Assembly: GCF_024758505.1 (NCBI RefSeq)
Contig: NZ_CP077970.1
Location: 8,556,001 to 8,620,000, forward strand
Source of the DNA: Bradyrhizobium arachidis
GTDB taxonomy: Bacteria; Pseudomonadota; Alphaproteobacteria; Rhizobiales; Xanthobacteraceae
Length of the DNA: 64,000 bases
Direction of reading: 5' to 3'
The notes beneath the pieces are model-generated. The model ran no database searches and was not told the origin of the DNA. It saw only the letters and a program-made list of their open reading frames with translations. Below are positions 7,274 to 14,996 of this stretch, piece by piece. Every line of letters begins with the position of its first letter. Position 1 is the stretch's first letter. The position numbers were made by a program, and so were the translations under genes.

Positions 7274-7687
7274 TCACATCCCTTCCGCCGGGCAGTTCAC
7301 CATCCAGGGGATGCCGAACTGGTCGACGCACATGCCAAAGCCCTTGGCCCAGAAGGTCTTGCTGAAGGGCATGGTGACGGTGCCGCCGTCGGCGAGCGCG
7401 TTGAACTTGCGCGCGGCTTCCGCGGGATCGGTGATCGTCAGCGAGATCGAAAAGCCCTGCACCTTCTGCACATGCTCGGGCGGCGCGTCGGAGGCCATCA
7501 GGATGCTGCCGTCGGGAAACGACATCCGCGCATGCATGACCGTCTTCTCACGGCCTGGTGCTGCCGGCATGTCCGGCGGCGCTTCGGACGCGCGCAGCAT
7601 CGCGTCGATTTTGCCGCCGAGAACGCGGGCGTAATAGGTGAAGGCTGCTTCGCACTTGTCTTCATAGAACACATAGGGATTGAGCAT
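7274..7687 (-). CDS. VOC family protein, PhnB-like
   Basis: A 137-residue vicinal-oxygen-chelate domain protein starting MLNPYVFYEDKCEAAFTYYARVLGG. It carries the PhnB-type signatures MHARMSFPDGSILMASDAP, FSISLTITDPAEAARKFNAL and a C-terminal WAKGFGMCVDQFGIPWMVN (cut to its key part). PhnB-like proteins share the glyoxalase fold but usually lack a known activity. It follows the SRPBCC gene by 24 bases on the same strand and is probably expressed from the ECF-type element at 8274-8300. Confidence 0.86.
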   Translation of the reverse strand: MLNPYVFYEDKCEAAFTYYARVLGGKIDAMLRASEAPPDMPAAPGREKTVMHARMSFPDGSILMASDAPPEHVQKVQGFSISLTITDPAEAARKFNALADGGTVTMPFSKTFWAKGFGMCVDQFGIPWMVNCPAEGM

Positions 7688-7711
7688 GTTTCTCTCCTTG
7701 ACGTGATGCGC

Positions 7712-8248
7712 CTACTTCTCGGTGAGCTTCTTCAGGCTGGCGAGGCCTGCCTCAAAATCCTTGCCGATCATGTTGTCGAAGTTCATGAACACCTGCATCA
7801 CCTTGGACATGAACGGCGCGGGACCGTACATCGCCCATGTGACCAGTGTTGCATCACCCTGCGGCGCCATTGTGAATTCGGCCGTGTTGTGTCCCTCGAA
7901 CGGCCGCTCGAAATCGAGCTTGATCCGGATCTTTGACGGCGTGCTCGCCTCGAGGATTTCCATGCGGCCGGCGCCGACATTGCTGTTCCCGTCCCAGGCA
8001 TAGGTTGCGCCCTTGCCCCGCTCGGCGCCGCCAAAGGCGCGCTTCATGGCGGGATCGCGCCCCTCATAGGGCGACCAGCCGGTCCAGAAGTGGAAATCGG
8101 CGATCAGGGGATAGATCACATCCGCCGGCGCCTTGACGGCGAGCGAGCGTTCGACGCGAAAACTGTCGGGCTTGGTCGCGGCGAGCGCGAGGACGACGAC
8201 GATCCCGACCGCAAGTACGACGGCAATGATGGTGATGGCTTTCAACAT
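7712..8248 (-). CDS. SRPBCC family protein with N-terminal membrane anchor
   Basis: A 178-residue protein. Residues ~4-24 form one membrane segment (ITIIAVVLAVGIVVVLALAA); the rest is a START/polyketide-cyclase fold starting FRVERSLAVKAPADVIYPLI, with the family's FHFWTGWSPYE and a C-terminal amphipathic helix (MIGKDFEAGLASLKKL). It probably binds a hydrophobic ligand at the membrane. It leads a unit with the PhnB-like gene and has an ECF-type promoter element upstream. SRPBCC and PhnB-like genes are common partners of DGPF genes. Confidence 0.82.
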   Translation of the reverse strand: MLKAITIIAVVLAVGIVVVLALAATKPDSFRVERSLAVKAPADVIYPLIADFHFWTGWSPYEGRDPAMKRAFGGAERGKGATYAWDGNSNVGAGRMEILEASTPSKIRIKLDFERPFEGHNTAEFTMAPQGDATLVTWAMYGPAPFMSKVMQVFMNFDNMIGKDFEAGLASLKKLTEK

Positions 8249-8273
8249 GATGGGCTCCTTCGTATGGCCCTAG

Positions 8274-8300
8274 GACGAAGAAGGGTGTGCGGGGCCGACA
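8274..8300 (-). promoter_or_regulatory. ECF-type promoter element, TGTCGG-N17-CGTC
   Basis: Minus-strand TGTCGG (8300-8295), 17 bases, CGTC (8277-8274). The SRPBCC start codon lies 25 bases downstream with GAAGGAG between, giving a short leader like that of the sigma operon. Confidence 0.72.
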
Positions 8301-8325
8301 AGGGCGGAACGACAATTTTTCTGAA

Positions 8326-8407
8326 CGTCATTCCGGGGCGGCTCGAAGAGCCGAACCCGGAATCTCGAGATTCCGGGTTCGGTCCTGCGGACCGCCCCGG
8401 AATGACG
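8326..8407. repeat. intergenic palindrome family A, complete copy
   Basis: Outer arms CGTCATTCCGGGGCGG and CCGCCCCGGAATGACG with the inner pair CCCGGAATCTC / GAGATTCCGGG. It sits between the sigma factor gene and the SRPBCC promoter, where it could act as a transcript boundary. Confidence 0.9.
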
Positions 8408-8419
8408 GCGGCGAGGCCC

Positions 8420-9712
8420 TCACTTCGCCTTCGCCCCTTTGCCTTTGCTGCCCTTCGGCTGGCTGTCCCTGATCAGCCGGTCGATATGCATGCGGATATG
8501 AGCGGCTTCGGCGGAGGTGTTGGCGAGCGCGATGGCGCGGTCGAAGGCGATGCGGGCTTCCTCGTTGCGGCCGAGCTGCATCAGGAAGGCGCCGCGCACG
8601 CCGTAGAAGTGAAAATAATTTGCGAGCTTTGGCGCCAGCGGCTCGATCATCGCAAGCGCCGCCTCGGGTCCGCGCACCTTCGAGGCCGCGACCGCGCGGT
8701 TGAGCGTCACCACCGATGAGGGCTGCGCCAGCTCGAGCGCGCCATAGAGCAGGTCGATCTGCGCCCAGTCAGTTTCCTCCGGCGTCGCCGCACGCGCATG
8801 AAGCGCGGCGATCGCGGCCTGGATCTGGTAGGCCCCGGTGCGGCGGTGGCGCATCGCCTTGTCGATCAGCGCGAGCCCCTCCGCGATCATGGGGCCGCTC
8901 CACCGCGAGCGGTCCTGGTCTTCGAGCAGAATCAGCGATCCGTCCGCCGCAAAGCGCGCTTCGCTGCGCGCATGTTGCAGCAACAGCAGCGCGGTGAGTC
9001 CCATGATCTCCGGCTCGCTCTGGAACAGCCGCAGCAGCAGCCGCGCCAGCCGGATAGCCTCCTCGCATAGTGGCTTTCGGATCTCGGCGGTGTCGCCGCT
9101 CGCCGAATAGCCTTCATTGAAGATCAGATAGATCATCGCCGCAACGCCGGCGAGCCGCTCGGAGCGCTCGATCGCGCCGGGCGCCTCGAAGGGCACGTCG
9201 GCATCCGCGATGCGCGCCTTCGCCCGCGTGATGCGCTGCTCCATCGCGGCTTCCGAGACCAGGAAGGCGCGCGCGATCTGCTTCACCGTGAGGCCGGAAA
9301 CGATGCGCAGCGCCAGCGCGATCTGCTGCGTCGCCGGCAATTCCGGATGGCAGCAGATGAACATCAACCGCAAAATGTCGTCGCGGTAATGCGAGCCGTC
9401 GAGCCGCTCGGCGAGCGCGCCCTCGGCATCGTCGAGGTCGGAGATCGCCTGGTCGTCCTCGGGCAGCGGCTGCTGCTTGCGGTTGCGGCGCACCTCGTCG
9501 ATCGCGACGTTGCGGCCGACCATGATCAGCCAGGCTGCGGGGTCGCGGGGCGGCCCGTTCTGCGGCCAGGTTTTCAGCGCGCGCAGGCACGCGTTCTGGA
9601 ACGCCTCTTCCGCGGTGTCGAGATCGCGGAAATAGCGCAAGAGCGCGCCGACCGCCTGGGGACGCGCGGACGTGAGCGCGGTCTCGATCCAGGCGGCGTC
9701 GGTCTCGCTCAC
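8420..9712 (-). CDS. ECF RNA polymerase sigma factor, ECF42-like with C-terminal extension
   Basis: A 430-residue sigma-70-family protein, roughly twice the length of a minimal ECF factor. Region 2 spans residues ~20-78 (RYFRDLDTAEEAFQNACLRAL, NVAIDEVRR) and region 4 spans ~130-172 (SGLTVKQIARAFLVSEAAMEQ). After it comes a long helical, TPR-like extension (~185-415) containing LIFNEGYSAS and VTLNRAVAASKVRGPEAAL, then a Lys-rich tail. This layout is that of ECF42-type factors, which lack a classical anti-sigma factor. The start is GTG, overlapping the upstream DGPF gene's stop in GTGA. It probably drives the four promoter elements described here. Confidence 0.92.
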   Translation of the reverse strand: MSETDAAWIETALTSARPQAVGALLRYFRDLDTAEEAFQNACLRALKTWPQNGPPRDPAAWLIMVGRNVAIDEVRRNRKQQPLPEDDQAISDLDDAEGALAERLDGSHYRDDILRLMFICCHPELPATQQIALALRIVSGLTVKQIARAFLVSEAAMEQRITRAKARIADADVPFEAPGAIERSERLAGVAAMIYLIFNEGYSASGDTAEIRKPLCEEAIRLARLLLRLFQSEPEIMGLTALLLLQHARSEARFAADGSLILLEDQDRSRWSGPMIAEGLALIDKAMRHRRTGAYQIQAAIAALHARAATPEETDWAQIDLLYGALELAQPSSVVTLNRAVAASKVRGPEAALAMIEPLAPKLANYFHFYGVRGAFLMQLGRNEEARIAFDRAIALANTSAEAAHIRMHIDRLIRDSQPKGSKGKGAKAK

Positions 9713-10086
9713 GTCAGATTCCCTCCGGGCCTGAACACGCCGACGGGACGCACCTCATAGGCGCCACCGGGATTCGCCGCCCCGAGCTCGCGCGCAACGT
9801 CGAGCGCGTCGTCGAGATTCTTGCAGTCGACGATGTAGAAGCCGAGCAATTGCTCCTTGGTCTCGGCATAGGGGCCGTCGATCACCAGCGGCGGATCCTC
9901 CTTGCGCAACGTCGCGGCCGCCGTGGTCGGCAGCAGCCGCGCCACCGGGCCGAGCCGGCCCTGGCTGGTGAGCTTGTCCTGCACCACGGCGAGTTTCTTC
10001 ATCACGGCTTCGTCCTGTTCCTTGCTCCAGGAACCGACAAAATCCTCGTCGTGATAGCAAAGGATGGCATAGAGCATGGGCGACAA
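9709..10086 (-). CDS. YciI family protein with DGPF motif, coupled to the sigma factor
   Basis: A 125-residue protein starting MSPMLYAILCYHDEDFVGSW. The signature DGPYAETKEQLLGFYIVD lies at residues ~79-96. It ends in a four-base GTGA overlap with the sigma factor, so the two are translationally coupled. Pairing of a DGPF protein with an ECF42-type sigma factor is a recurring arrangement, and the small protein is a candidate regulator or effector. An ECF-type element 20 bases upstream points to autoregulation. Confidence 0.9.
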   Translation of the reverse strand: MSPMLYAILCYHDEDFVGSWSKEQDEAVMKKLAVVQDKLTSQGRLGPVARLLPTTAAATLRKEDPPLVIDGPYAETKEQLLGFYIVDCKNLDDALDVARELGAANPGGAYEVRPVGVFRPGGNLT

Positions 10087-10105
10087 ATCCTGTTCTCATG
10101 ATGAA

Positions 10106-10132
10106 GACGACCCACTATGCCCCGCCCCGACA
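10106..10132 (-). promoter_or_regulatory. ECF-type promoter element upstream of the sigma operon
   Basis: Minus-strand TGTCGG (10132-10127), 17 bases, CGTC (10109-10106), 19 bases before the DGPF start codon. The sequence around it (TGTCGGGGC and CGTCTT) matches the element at 2234-2260 most closely. Its position before the sigma factor operon suggests the factor activates its own gene. Confidence 0.74.
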
Positions 10133-10222
10133 TATCTGCGGAAATTTTTTGCAGGAAATGTCCCGCCAGTCGTGTCAATGAGACACCATGACACCGAGCT
10201 GCGGCAGAATGGGATACTGGGA

Positions 10223-11188
10223 ATGACGAAAGGCGCGCTGGCCCTCCTGATCAACAGCAACGCGCAGAACTGGTCGCCGGAGCGCTGGAAGGCGCGGTTC
10301 GACGCAGTCTGCGGCGACCGCCTCGTGACGTTGCTGCCCAATGCCGGCCTCGATCCGGCAAGCGTCCATTATGCCGCGGTGTGGAAGCCGGTTCCGGGCA
10401 CGCTGGCAGGCTTCCCGAACCTGCGCGCAATCTTCAATCTCGGCGCCGGCGTCGATGCGCTGATGGCCGACCGCACGCTGCCTGACGTGCCCCTGGTCCG
10501 CGTCGCCGTGCCCGATCTCACGGGGCGCATGACCGAATATGTCGTGCTGCACGTGCTGATGCATCATCGGCAGGAGCTTTACCTGCGGCAATCGCAGCGC
10601 GACAAGATCTGGGAGCCGACATATCAATGGCCGGCAAGCGCCGTCACGGTCGGCATCATGGGCCTGGGCACGCTCGGCATCGATGCCGCGGGCGCACTGA
10701 AGCGCATCGGCTTCCGCGTCGTGGGCTGGAGCCGCAGTGCGCGAACGGTCGACGGCGTCGAATGCCTTCACGGTGACGCCGGGCTCGATGCGTTCCTTGG
10801 GCAGAGCGACATCCTGGTCTGCCTGTTGCCGCTGACGCCGGAGACGCACGGCATCCTCAATCGCGGCGTCTTCGCAAAGCTCAATCGCAACGGACCGCTC
10901 GGCGCGCCCGTGCTGATCAATGCTGGCCGCGGCGGTTTGCAGAACGAGGCGGATATCCTCACCTGTCTCGACGACGGCACGCTGGGTGCCGCCTCGCTCG
11001 ATGTCTTCGTGCAGGAGCCCTTGCCGGCGGACAGCAGGTTCTGGAGCCACCCCAAGGTGGTGCTGACCCCGCACAATGCGGCGGACACGGATGCGGACGA
11101 GATTTCGAAATACGTCGCGGCGCAGATCGCATGCTTCGAGGCCGGCAGCGCGCTGGAGAATGTGGTGGATCGGGCGCGGGGGTATTAG
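10223..11188 (+). CDS. ghrA: D-2-hydroxyacid dehydrogenase, glyoxylate/hydroxypyruvate reductase A-like
   Basis: A 321-residue NAD(P)-dependent dehydrogenase that would reduce glyoxylate or hydroxypyruvate in the cytoplasm. The nucleotide fold has GIMGLGTLG near residues 141-149. The catalytic set appears as INAGRGG (Arg), DVFVQEPLP (Glu) and TPHNAA (His). The frame is open 49 codons upstream, but those residues include the sigma-type promoter and lack the family's start, so I chose ATG 10223 (MTKGALALLINSNAQ). An ATG at 10190 is the alternative. It is divergent from the DGPF/sigma operon. Confidence 0.85.
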   Translation: MTKGALALLINSNAQNWSPERWKARFDAVCGDRLVTLLPNAGLDPASVHYAAVWKPVPGTLAGFPNLRAIFNLGAGVDALMADRTLPDVPLVRVAVPDLTGRMTEYVVLHVLMHHRQELYLRQSQRDKIWEPTYQWPASAVTVGIMGLGTLGIDAAGALKRIGFRVVGWSRSARTVDGVECLHGDAGLDAFLGQSDILVCLLPLTPETHGILNRGVFAKLNRNGPLGAPVLINAGRGGLQNEADILTCLDDGTLGAASLDVFVQEPLPADSRFWSHPKVVLTPHNAADTDADEISKYVAAQIACFEAGSALENVVDRARGY

Positions 11189-11196
11189 GCCCCACT

Positions 11197-11267
11197 GTCG
11201 TCCCGGATAAGCGCGCCCCTGGCGGCGCGAAGCGCCGTCCAGTAGCGCGCGCAGATCCGGGACGACG
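11197..11267. repeat. intergenic repeat family B, short copy
   Basis: Starts GTCGTCCCGGAT and ends ATCCGGGACGAC, with GGCGGCGCGAAGCGCCGTC between. It is located between convergent genes. Related copies are at 11946, 13556 and 25389. Confidence 0.8.
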
Positions 11268-11274
11268 GATGTGA

Positions 11275-11853
11275 TTAGCGGCGGGCGCCGAAAGCCAACG
11301 GCGAGGCGCCCGGCGGCAGCGTCGAATGGATGTCGCTGTCGACCAGTCCGGGGGATTGCTGCTGGGTGAAGCTCGCGCCGAAGGAGAGGCTGAGATTCGA
11401 CGTCGGCCGGAACTCGATCCCCGCGCTGGCGCGATAGCCGCCCGGCAGCGTCGATGAGGTGGAGTCGAAGGGCGTCAACGGAGGAGCACCGGAGCCGTAA
11501 TTGTATTTCAACGTGTCGAAGCCGGTGTAGAGCGTGACGGGCGAATTGGTGAAGTTGTAGCCGAACTTCACGCCTTCGGACGACAGCGCGCCAAAATTGC
11601 CGAACGCCCGCGCGTGATCGACGCTATTCATGCTCCACGCCGCGCTGCCGCGCGAGCTGGACATGAACCAGCCCTTCGGAAGCCCGGCCTGCGGATCGCT
11701 CGCATCGAAGGGCTGACTGTCATTCCAGCCCATCAGCCCGCTCGAGTTCATATAGGGGATCGGCGCGGCCTGAGCATGCGCCGTCCGCCCGCCCAGGCTG
11801 AGCGCCGCCAATACCAATGCGAGAGCAAACCCGCGTGCGAAACTGAACGTCAT
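11275..11853 (-). CDS. secreted protein, possible small outer-membrane beta barrel
   Basis: A ~192-residue protein starting MTFSFARGFALALVLAALSL, a signal peptide ending near AQA (residue ~29). The mature part has alternating strand-like segments (VTLYTGFDTLKYNYG, SAGIEFRPTSNLSLSFGASF) of the kind found in outer-membrane barrel proteins of Rhizobiales, and an invariant-looking MNSSGLMGWNDSQPFD. No family could be named. The ATG at 11853 leaves the best signal peptide; 11865 is the alternative. It is convergent with the dehydrogenase and has no obvious partner. Confidence 0.6.
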   Translation of the reverse strand: MTFSFARGFALALVLAALSLGGRTAHAQAAPIPYMNSSGLMGWNDSQPFDASDPQAGLPKGWFMSSSRGSAAWSMNSVDHARAFGNFGALSSEGVKFGYNFTNSPVTLYTGFDTLKYNYGSGAPPLTPFDSTSSTLPGGYRASAGIEFRPTSNLSLSFGASFTQQQSPGLVDSDIHSTLPPGASPLAFGARR

Positions 11854-11945
11854 CCGTAGAACCATCGAGTGTTCGCGAATTATACGCGCAGGCTATCGCA
11901 AATGCCAGATTGCCAATTGACGGCACGGCGTCTCCACACATTCAC

Positions 11946-12113
11946 TGTCGTCCTGGCGCAGGCCAGGACCCATAACCCCAGGGAGTCGTTGCAGCACGAG
12001 CTGATAACCACGAGTCATCGCCAAACTAGGCCCTGTGGTTATGGGTCCCGGATCAGCGCTGCACTCCTGACAACGCTGCGCATTGTCAGGAGCTTCGCTT
12101 GTCCGGGACGACA
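11946..12113. repeat. intergenic repeat family B, long copy
   Basis: Starts GTCGTCCTGGC and ends TTGTCCGGGACGACAG. It contains CCCATAACC and its inverted partner GGTTATGGG, plus the paired TGACAACGC / GCATTGTCA. It lies between the secreted protein and the TetR gene and accounts for most of that gap. Confidence 0.82.
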
Positions 12114-12118
12114 GCTTG

Positions 12119-12772
12119 CTATGAGGCACCAGCCCCGATCATCACGTCGATCGCGCCCTTCACGATCGCCTCGAGCTCCCTGCGCGGCACGCGGGCGCGG
12201 GAGCGGATGGCGATACTGTGCACGGTGGCTGACGCGACCTGCGCCAGCACGGCCGGATCGGCGCTGTCGGGCAATTCGCCCTTCTCCTTGGCGCGGCGGA
12301 AGCAGAGCGCAAACGCTTTGTCGAGTTCGACCAGGCCCTCCAGCACCATGGCGCGAATGTCGGGATCGCCGACGGCTTCGGAGGCCGCCGTCACCACGGT
12401 GAAGCAGCCGCGCGGTCCCGTTTCGCCGGAGAGATAGATGTTCAGCGCCGAGGCGAAAATGCGCTCCAGCCGCTCGCGCAGCGGCAACTCCTGGCGAAAG
12501 ATGTCGCCCATCGCCGCGCGTGCCTCATCGCGGTAGCGCTGATAGCTCTTGATGTAGAGCTCGCGCTTGTCGCCGAAGGCGCCATAGAGGCTCGGCCGGT
12601 TCATGCCGGTCGCCTCGGAAAGATCGTCCAGGGACGTGGCCGCAAAACCCTGGGTGCGGAACAGATCGAGCGCCTTGCCAAGCGCGACATCAGGCTCATA
12701 GGCGCGCGGCCGGCCGCGACGCTTTGGCGGCGTCGGGTCGGAAATCGGCGACCCTTTGCTTTTTTGTACCAT
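12119..12772 (-). CDS. TetR/AcrR family regulator divergent from a GST
   Basis: A 217-residue repressor. The N-terminus is basic (MVQKSKGSPISDPTPPKRRGRPRAY, part), then the TetR domain at ~22-70 with LDDLSEATGMNRPSLYGAFG. The C-terminal domain is of the common type with GPRGCFTVVTAASEAV and a helical end. It faces a glutathione S-transferase across 109 bases that carry paired GTACAAAAA sites, so it probably represses that gene and itself. The inducer is unknown. Confidence 0.9.
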   Translation of the reverse strand: MVQKSKGSPISDPTPPKRRGRPRAYEPDVALGKALDLFRTQGFAATSLDDLSEATGMNRPSLYGAFGDKRELYIKSYQRYRDEARAAMGDIFRQELPLRERLERIFASALNIYLSGETGPRGCFTVVTAASEAVGDPDIRAMVLEGLVELDKAFALCFRRAKEKGELPDSADPAVLAQVASATVHSIAIRSRARVPRRELEAIVKGAIDVMIGAGAS

Positions 12773-12823
12773 TTCGCAAGATATTCCTTGACCGTCCCCA
12801 TATTATGCAAGACAGTACAAAAA
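12761..12823. promoter_or_regulatory. paired inverted GTACAAAAA half-sites between TetR and GST
   Basis: TTTTTGTAC (12761-12769) and GTACAAAAA (12815-12823) are exact inverse copies. The first overlaps the TetR start codon. They fit a repressor acting on both divergent promoters, but the 45-base gap is longer than a single TetR dimer site. Confidence 0.45.
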
Positions 12824-12881
12824 TCAACTTGGCCAGGTTGAACGACACTTCCCCTCAAGGAAATGCCCAAGGAGGCCCCAA

Positions 12882-13526
12882 GTGGATCTTTATTTCTCGC
12901 CCCTCGCCTGTTCGATGGCGACCCGCGTCGCGCTCTATGAAGCGGGCGCGGATGCGAACTATCTCGAGGTCGATTCCCCAAGCAAGACCGTGCTGAAGGA
13001 CGGCTCGGATTTCCGCGCCGTCAACCCGATCGGCCTGGTGCCGACGCTGCGCACCGACGAGGGCGTGGTGCTGACGGAGAATGCCGCGATCCTGCAATAT
13101 GTCGCTGATAGCTTTCCGAAATCCGGTCTCGGCACCGCTGAAGGCATCGACCGCACACGTCTGCATCAGTGGCTCTGCTTCATCGGCACCGAGCTGCACA
13201 AGGGGCTGTTCATTCCCGTGCTCGACCGCAAGGCGCCGCAGGAAGCCAAGGCCTATGTGCTGGAGAAGAACCTGTCGCGGCTCGACTATCTCGACAATCA
13301 CCTGAAGGGCCGCGAATTCCTGCTCGACCATTTTACCGTGGCCGACGCCTATCTCGTAACCGTCATCAACTGGACCATGGCGACGCCGCCGATCGATCTC
13401 GCGAAATGGCCGAACGTGAAGGCGTATTATGAGCGGCTGAAGACGCGGCCTTCGGTCGCAAAAGCGATCGCCGAGGAGTTCGAGCTGTACAAGCACGAGC
13501 TCGCGCGGCGGAAGGCGGCGGCGTAA
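12882..13526 (+). CDS. glutathione S-transferase family protein
   Basis: A 214-residue GST with the beta-class look: MDLYFSPLACSMATRVAL at the start, the glutathione-site motif NPIGLVPTL and TENAAILQYV at residues ~49-71, and a helical C-terminal domain containing FLLDHFTVADAYLV. It probably detoxifies electrophiles. It is divergent from the TetR regulator, which suggests inducible expression. AAGGAGG precedes the ATG at about the expected distance. Confidence 0.9.
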   Translation: MDLYFSPLACSMATRVALYEAGADANYLEVDSPSKTVLKDGSDFRAVNPIGLVPTLRTDEGVVLTENAAILQYVADSFPKSGLGTAEGIDRTRLHQWLCFIGTELHKGLFIPVLDRKAPQEAKAYVLEKNLSRLDYLDNHLKGREFLLDHFTVADAYLVTVINWTMATPPIDLAKWPNVKAYYERLKTRPSVAKAIAEEFELYKHELARRKAAA

Positions 13527-13555
13527 ACGAAGCGCGGCCGCGCAACAGCCTCGGT

Positions 13556-13581
13556 GTCGTCCCGGCGAAGGCCGGGACGAC
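13556..13581. repeat. short hairpin copy of family B
   Basis: GTCGTCCCGGC-GAAG-GCCGGGACGAC is a perfect 11+11 inverted repeat with a 4-base loop, downstream of the GST. It has no T-run, so it is not a clear terminator. Confidence 0.75.
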
Positions 13582-13678
13582 ACCGATTATTTGGCGCATG
13601 GCCTGCCTGCGCACGAAGACCTTGGTCCGGAGCAGCCCCAGTGCTACCTCAGCGCAACCGCAGGGGTTTCGCATCTCC

Positions 13679-14383
13679 ATGGCACGCATCACCATCATCG
13701 AGACCGGGCACGTTCCCAAGAAATACCGCGAGCGCCACGGCTCCTTTCCGGACATGTTCGAGCGCATGGTTCGCGCCGCGGACCCCGCTGTCACGTTCGA
13801 TATCGTCAGCATCCCTGACGGCGGGGCGCTGCCCGACCCTGATAAGGTCGATGCCGTTCTGATCACCGGTGCAGCCGCAGGCGTTTATGATGGCCTCGAC
13901 TGGATCGAGCCGCTGGAAGATTTCGTGCGCGCCGTCCATGCCAGGGGGACGCCGATGGTCGGCGTCTGCTTCGGCCATCAATTGATCGCGCAGGCGCTCG
14001 GCGGCGTGGTGCAGAAATCCGAGAAAGGCTGGGGGATCGGCCGGCACGTCTACCAGGTGACGCCGGACAACGGCATCGTCGACGGCAACCAGCTTGCGAT
14101 TGCCTGCTCGCACCAGGACCAGGTGATCGAGGCGCCCGCCGGCGCGCGCACGATCCTGTCGTCCGACTTCACGCCGCATGCCGGCCTTCTCTACGACAAT
14201 GGCACCACGCTCTCCGTGCAGCCGCACCCGGAGTTCGACGTGGACTTTGCAAACGTCTGCTGCGAACTCCGCGAAGGCAAGGCGCCCGACGACGTCGTTG
14301 CCACGGCGAAAGCGTCGCTCGTCGAGCCGCTCGACAGCGCAAAACTCGGCGGCGTGATCACGAGATTTTTGACCAAAGCCTGA
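13679..14383 (+). CDS. class I glutamine amidotransferase-like protein
   Basis: A 234-residue protein of the GATase class I family, like the guaA-domain subfamily. It has the nucleophile elbow GVCFGHQLIAQALGG (Cys near residue 101), and the His-Glu of the triad in QPHPEFDVD (near 180). It could remove ammonia from glutamine or hydrolyse a gamma-glutamyl compound; no synthetase partner is adjacent. I chose ATG 13679 (MARITIIETGHVPKKYRE); the upstream 27 codons are open but unlike the family. No operon partner is visible. Confidence 0.84.
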   Translation: MARITIIETGHVPKKYRERHGSFPDMFERMVRAADPAVTFDIVSIPDGGALPDPDKVDAVLITGAAAGVYDGLDWIEPLEDFVRAVHARGTPMVGVCFGHQLIAQALGGVVQKSEKGWGIGRHVYQVTPDNGIVDGNQLAIACSHQDQVIEAPAGARTILSSDFTPHAGLLYDNGTTLSVQPHPEFDVDFANVCCELREGKAPDDVVATAKASLVEPLDSAKLGGVITRFLTKA

Positions 14384-14385
14384 CT

Positions 14386-14450
14386 TCACCTCGCCCCGCG
14401 CCCGTCCGCCGAAGCCTTGGCGAAGGCGGATGCGGGGAGAGGGAGAAGTT
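14386..14450. repeat. intergenic hairpin with CCCCGC / GCGGGG arms
   Basis: CACCTCGCCCCGC and GTCCGCC pair with GGCGGA and GCGGGGAGAGG around the centre GAAGCCTTGGCGAA. It is located between two convergent genes and probably forms a structured 3' end. It has no second copy in the window. Confidence 0.6.
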
Positions 14451-14916
14451 AGAACGGGCTGTCGCCCAGCCCCGGCACATCGGCCGGCCGCGGCCCCGGT
14501 GCCGCCCAGTGAAAGCGCCGGTCCTTCTCCGCAATCGCGATGTCGTTGATCGAGGCTTCGCGGCGCTTCATCAGGCCGTGCTCGTCGAACTCCCACTGCT
14601 CGTTGCCATAGGAGCGATACCACTGGCCGCTCGCGTCGTGCCATTCGTACTGGAAGCGCACCGCGATGCGGTTGCCGTCAAAGGCCCAGAGATCCTTGAT
14701 CAGGCGGTAGTCGATCTCCCCGGCCCATTTGCGGGTGAGAAACGCCACGATCGCCTCACGCCCCTGGAAAACCTCCGAGCGGTTGCGCCAGCGGCTGTCC
14801 TCGGTATAGGCGAGCGCGACGCGCTGCGGGTCGCGCGAATTCCAGGCGTCTTCGGCCATGCGGGCCTTTTGCGCGGCGGTCTCTTTCGTGAAGGGTGGAA
14901 GCGGTGGGCGCGACAT
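14449..14916 (-). CDS. DUF1348 / NTF2-like protein
   Basis: A 155-residue protein starting [20 protein letters not shown]. The DUF1348 pattern is clear: [39 protein letters not shown] and [29 protein letters not shown] (in part). The fold is that of the NTF2/SnoaL superfamily and the function is not known. It reads away from ybgC and shares no evident operon with it, being separated by 80 bases on the same strand. Confidence 0.86.
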   Translation of the reverse strand: MSRPPLPPFTKETAAQKARMAEDAWNSRDPQRVALAYTEDSRWRNRSEVFQGREAIVAFLTRKWAGEIDYRLIKDLWAFDGNRIAVRFQYEWHDASGQWYRSYGNEQWEFDEHGLMKRREASINDIAIAEKDRRFHWAAPGPRPADVPGLGDSPF

Positions 14917-14996
14917 AGCTGGCCTCCTTCGGTTGAGGGGCGCAATCTATCGCCTGACGTCGCGGAGTCGATGGCCGAGTTCCAATCGCCCGATTG

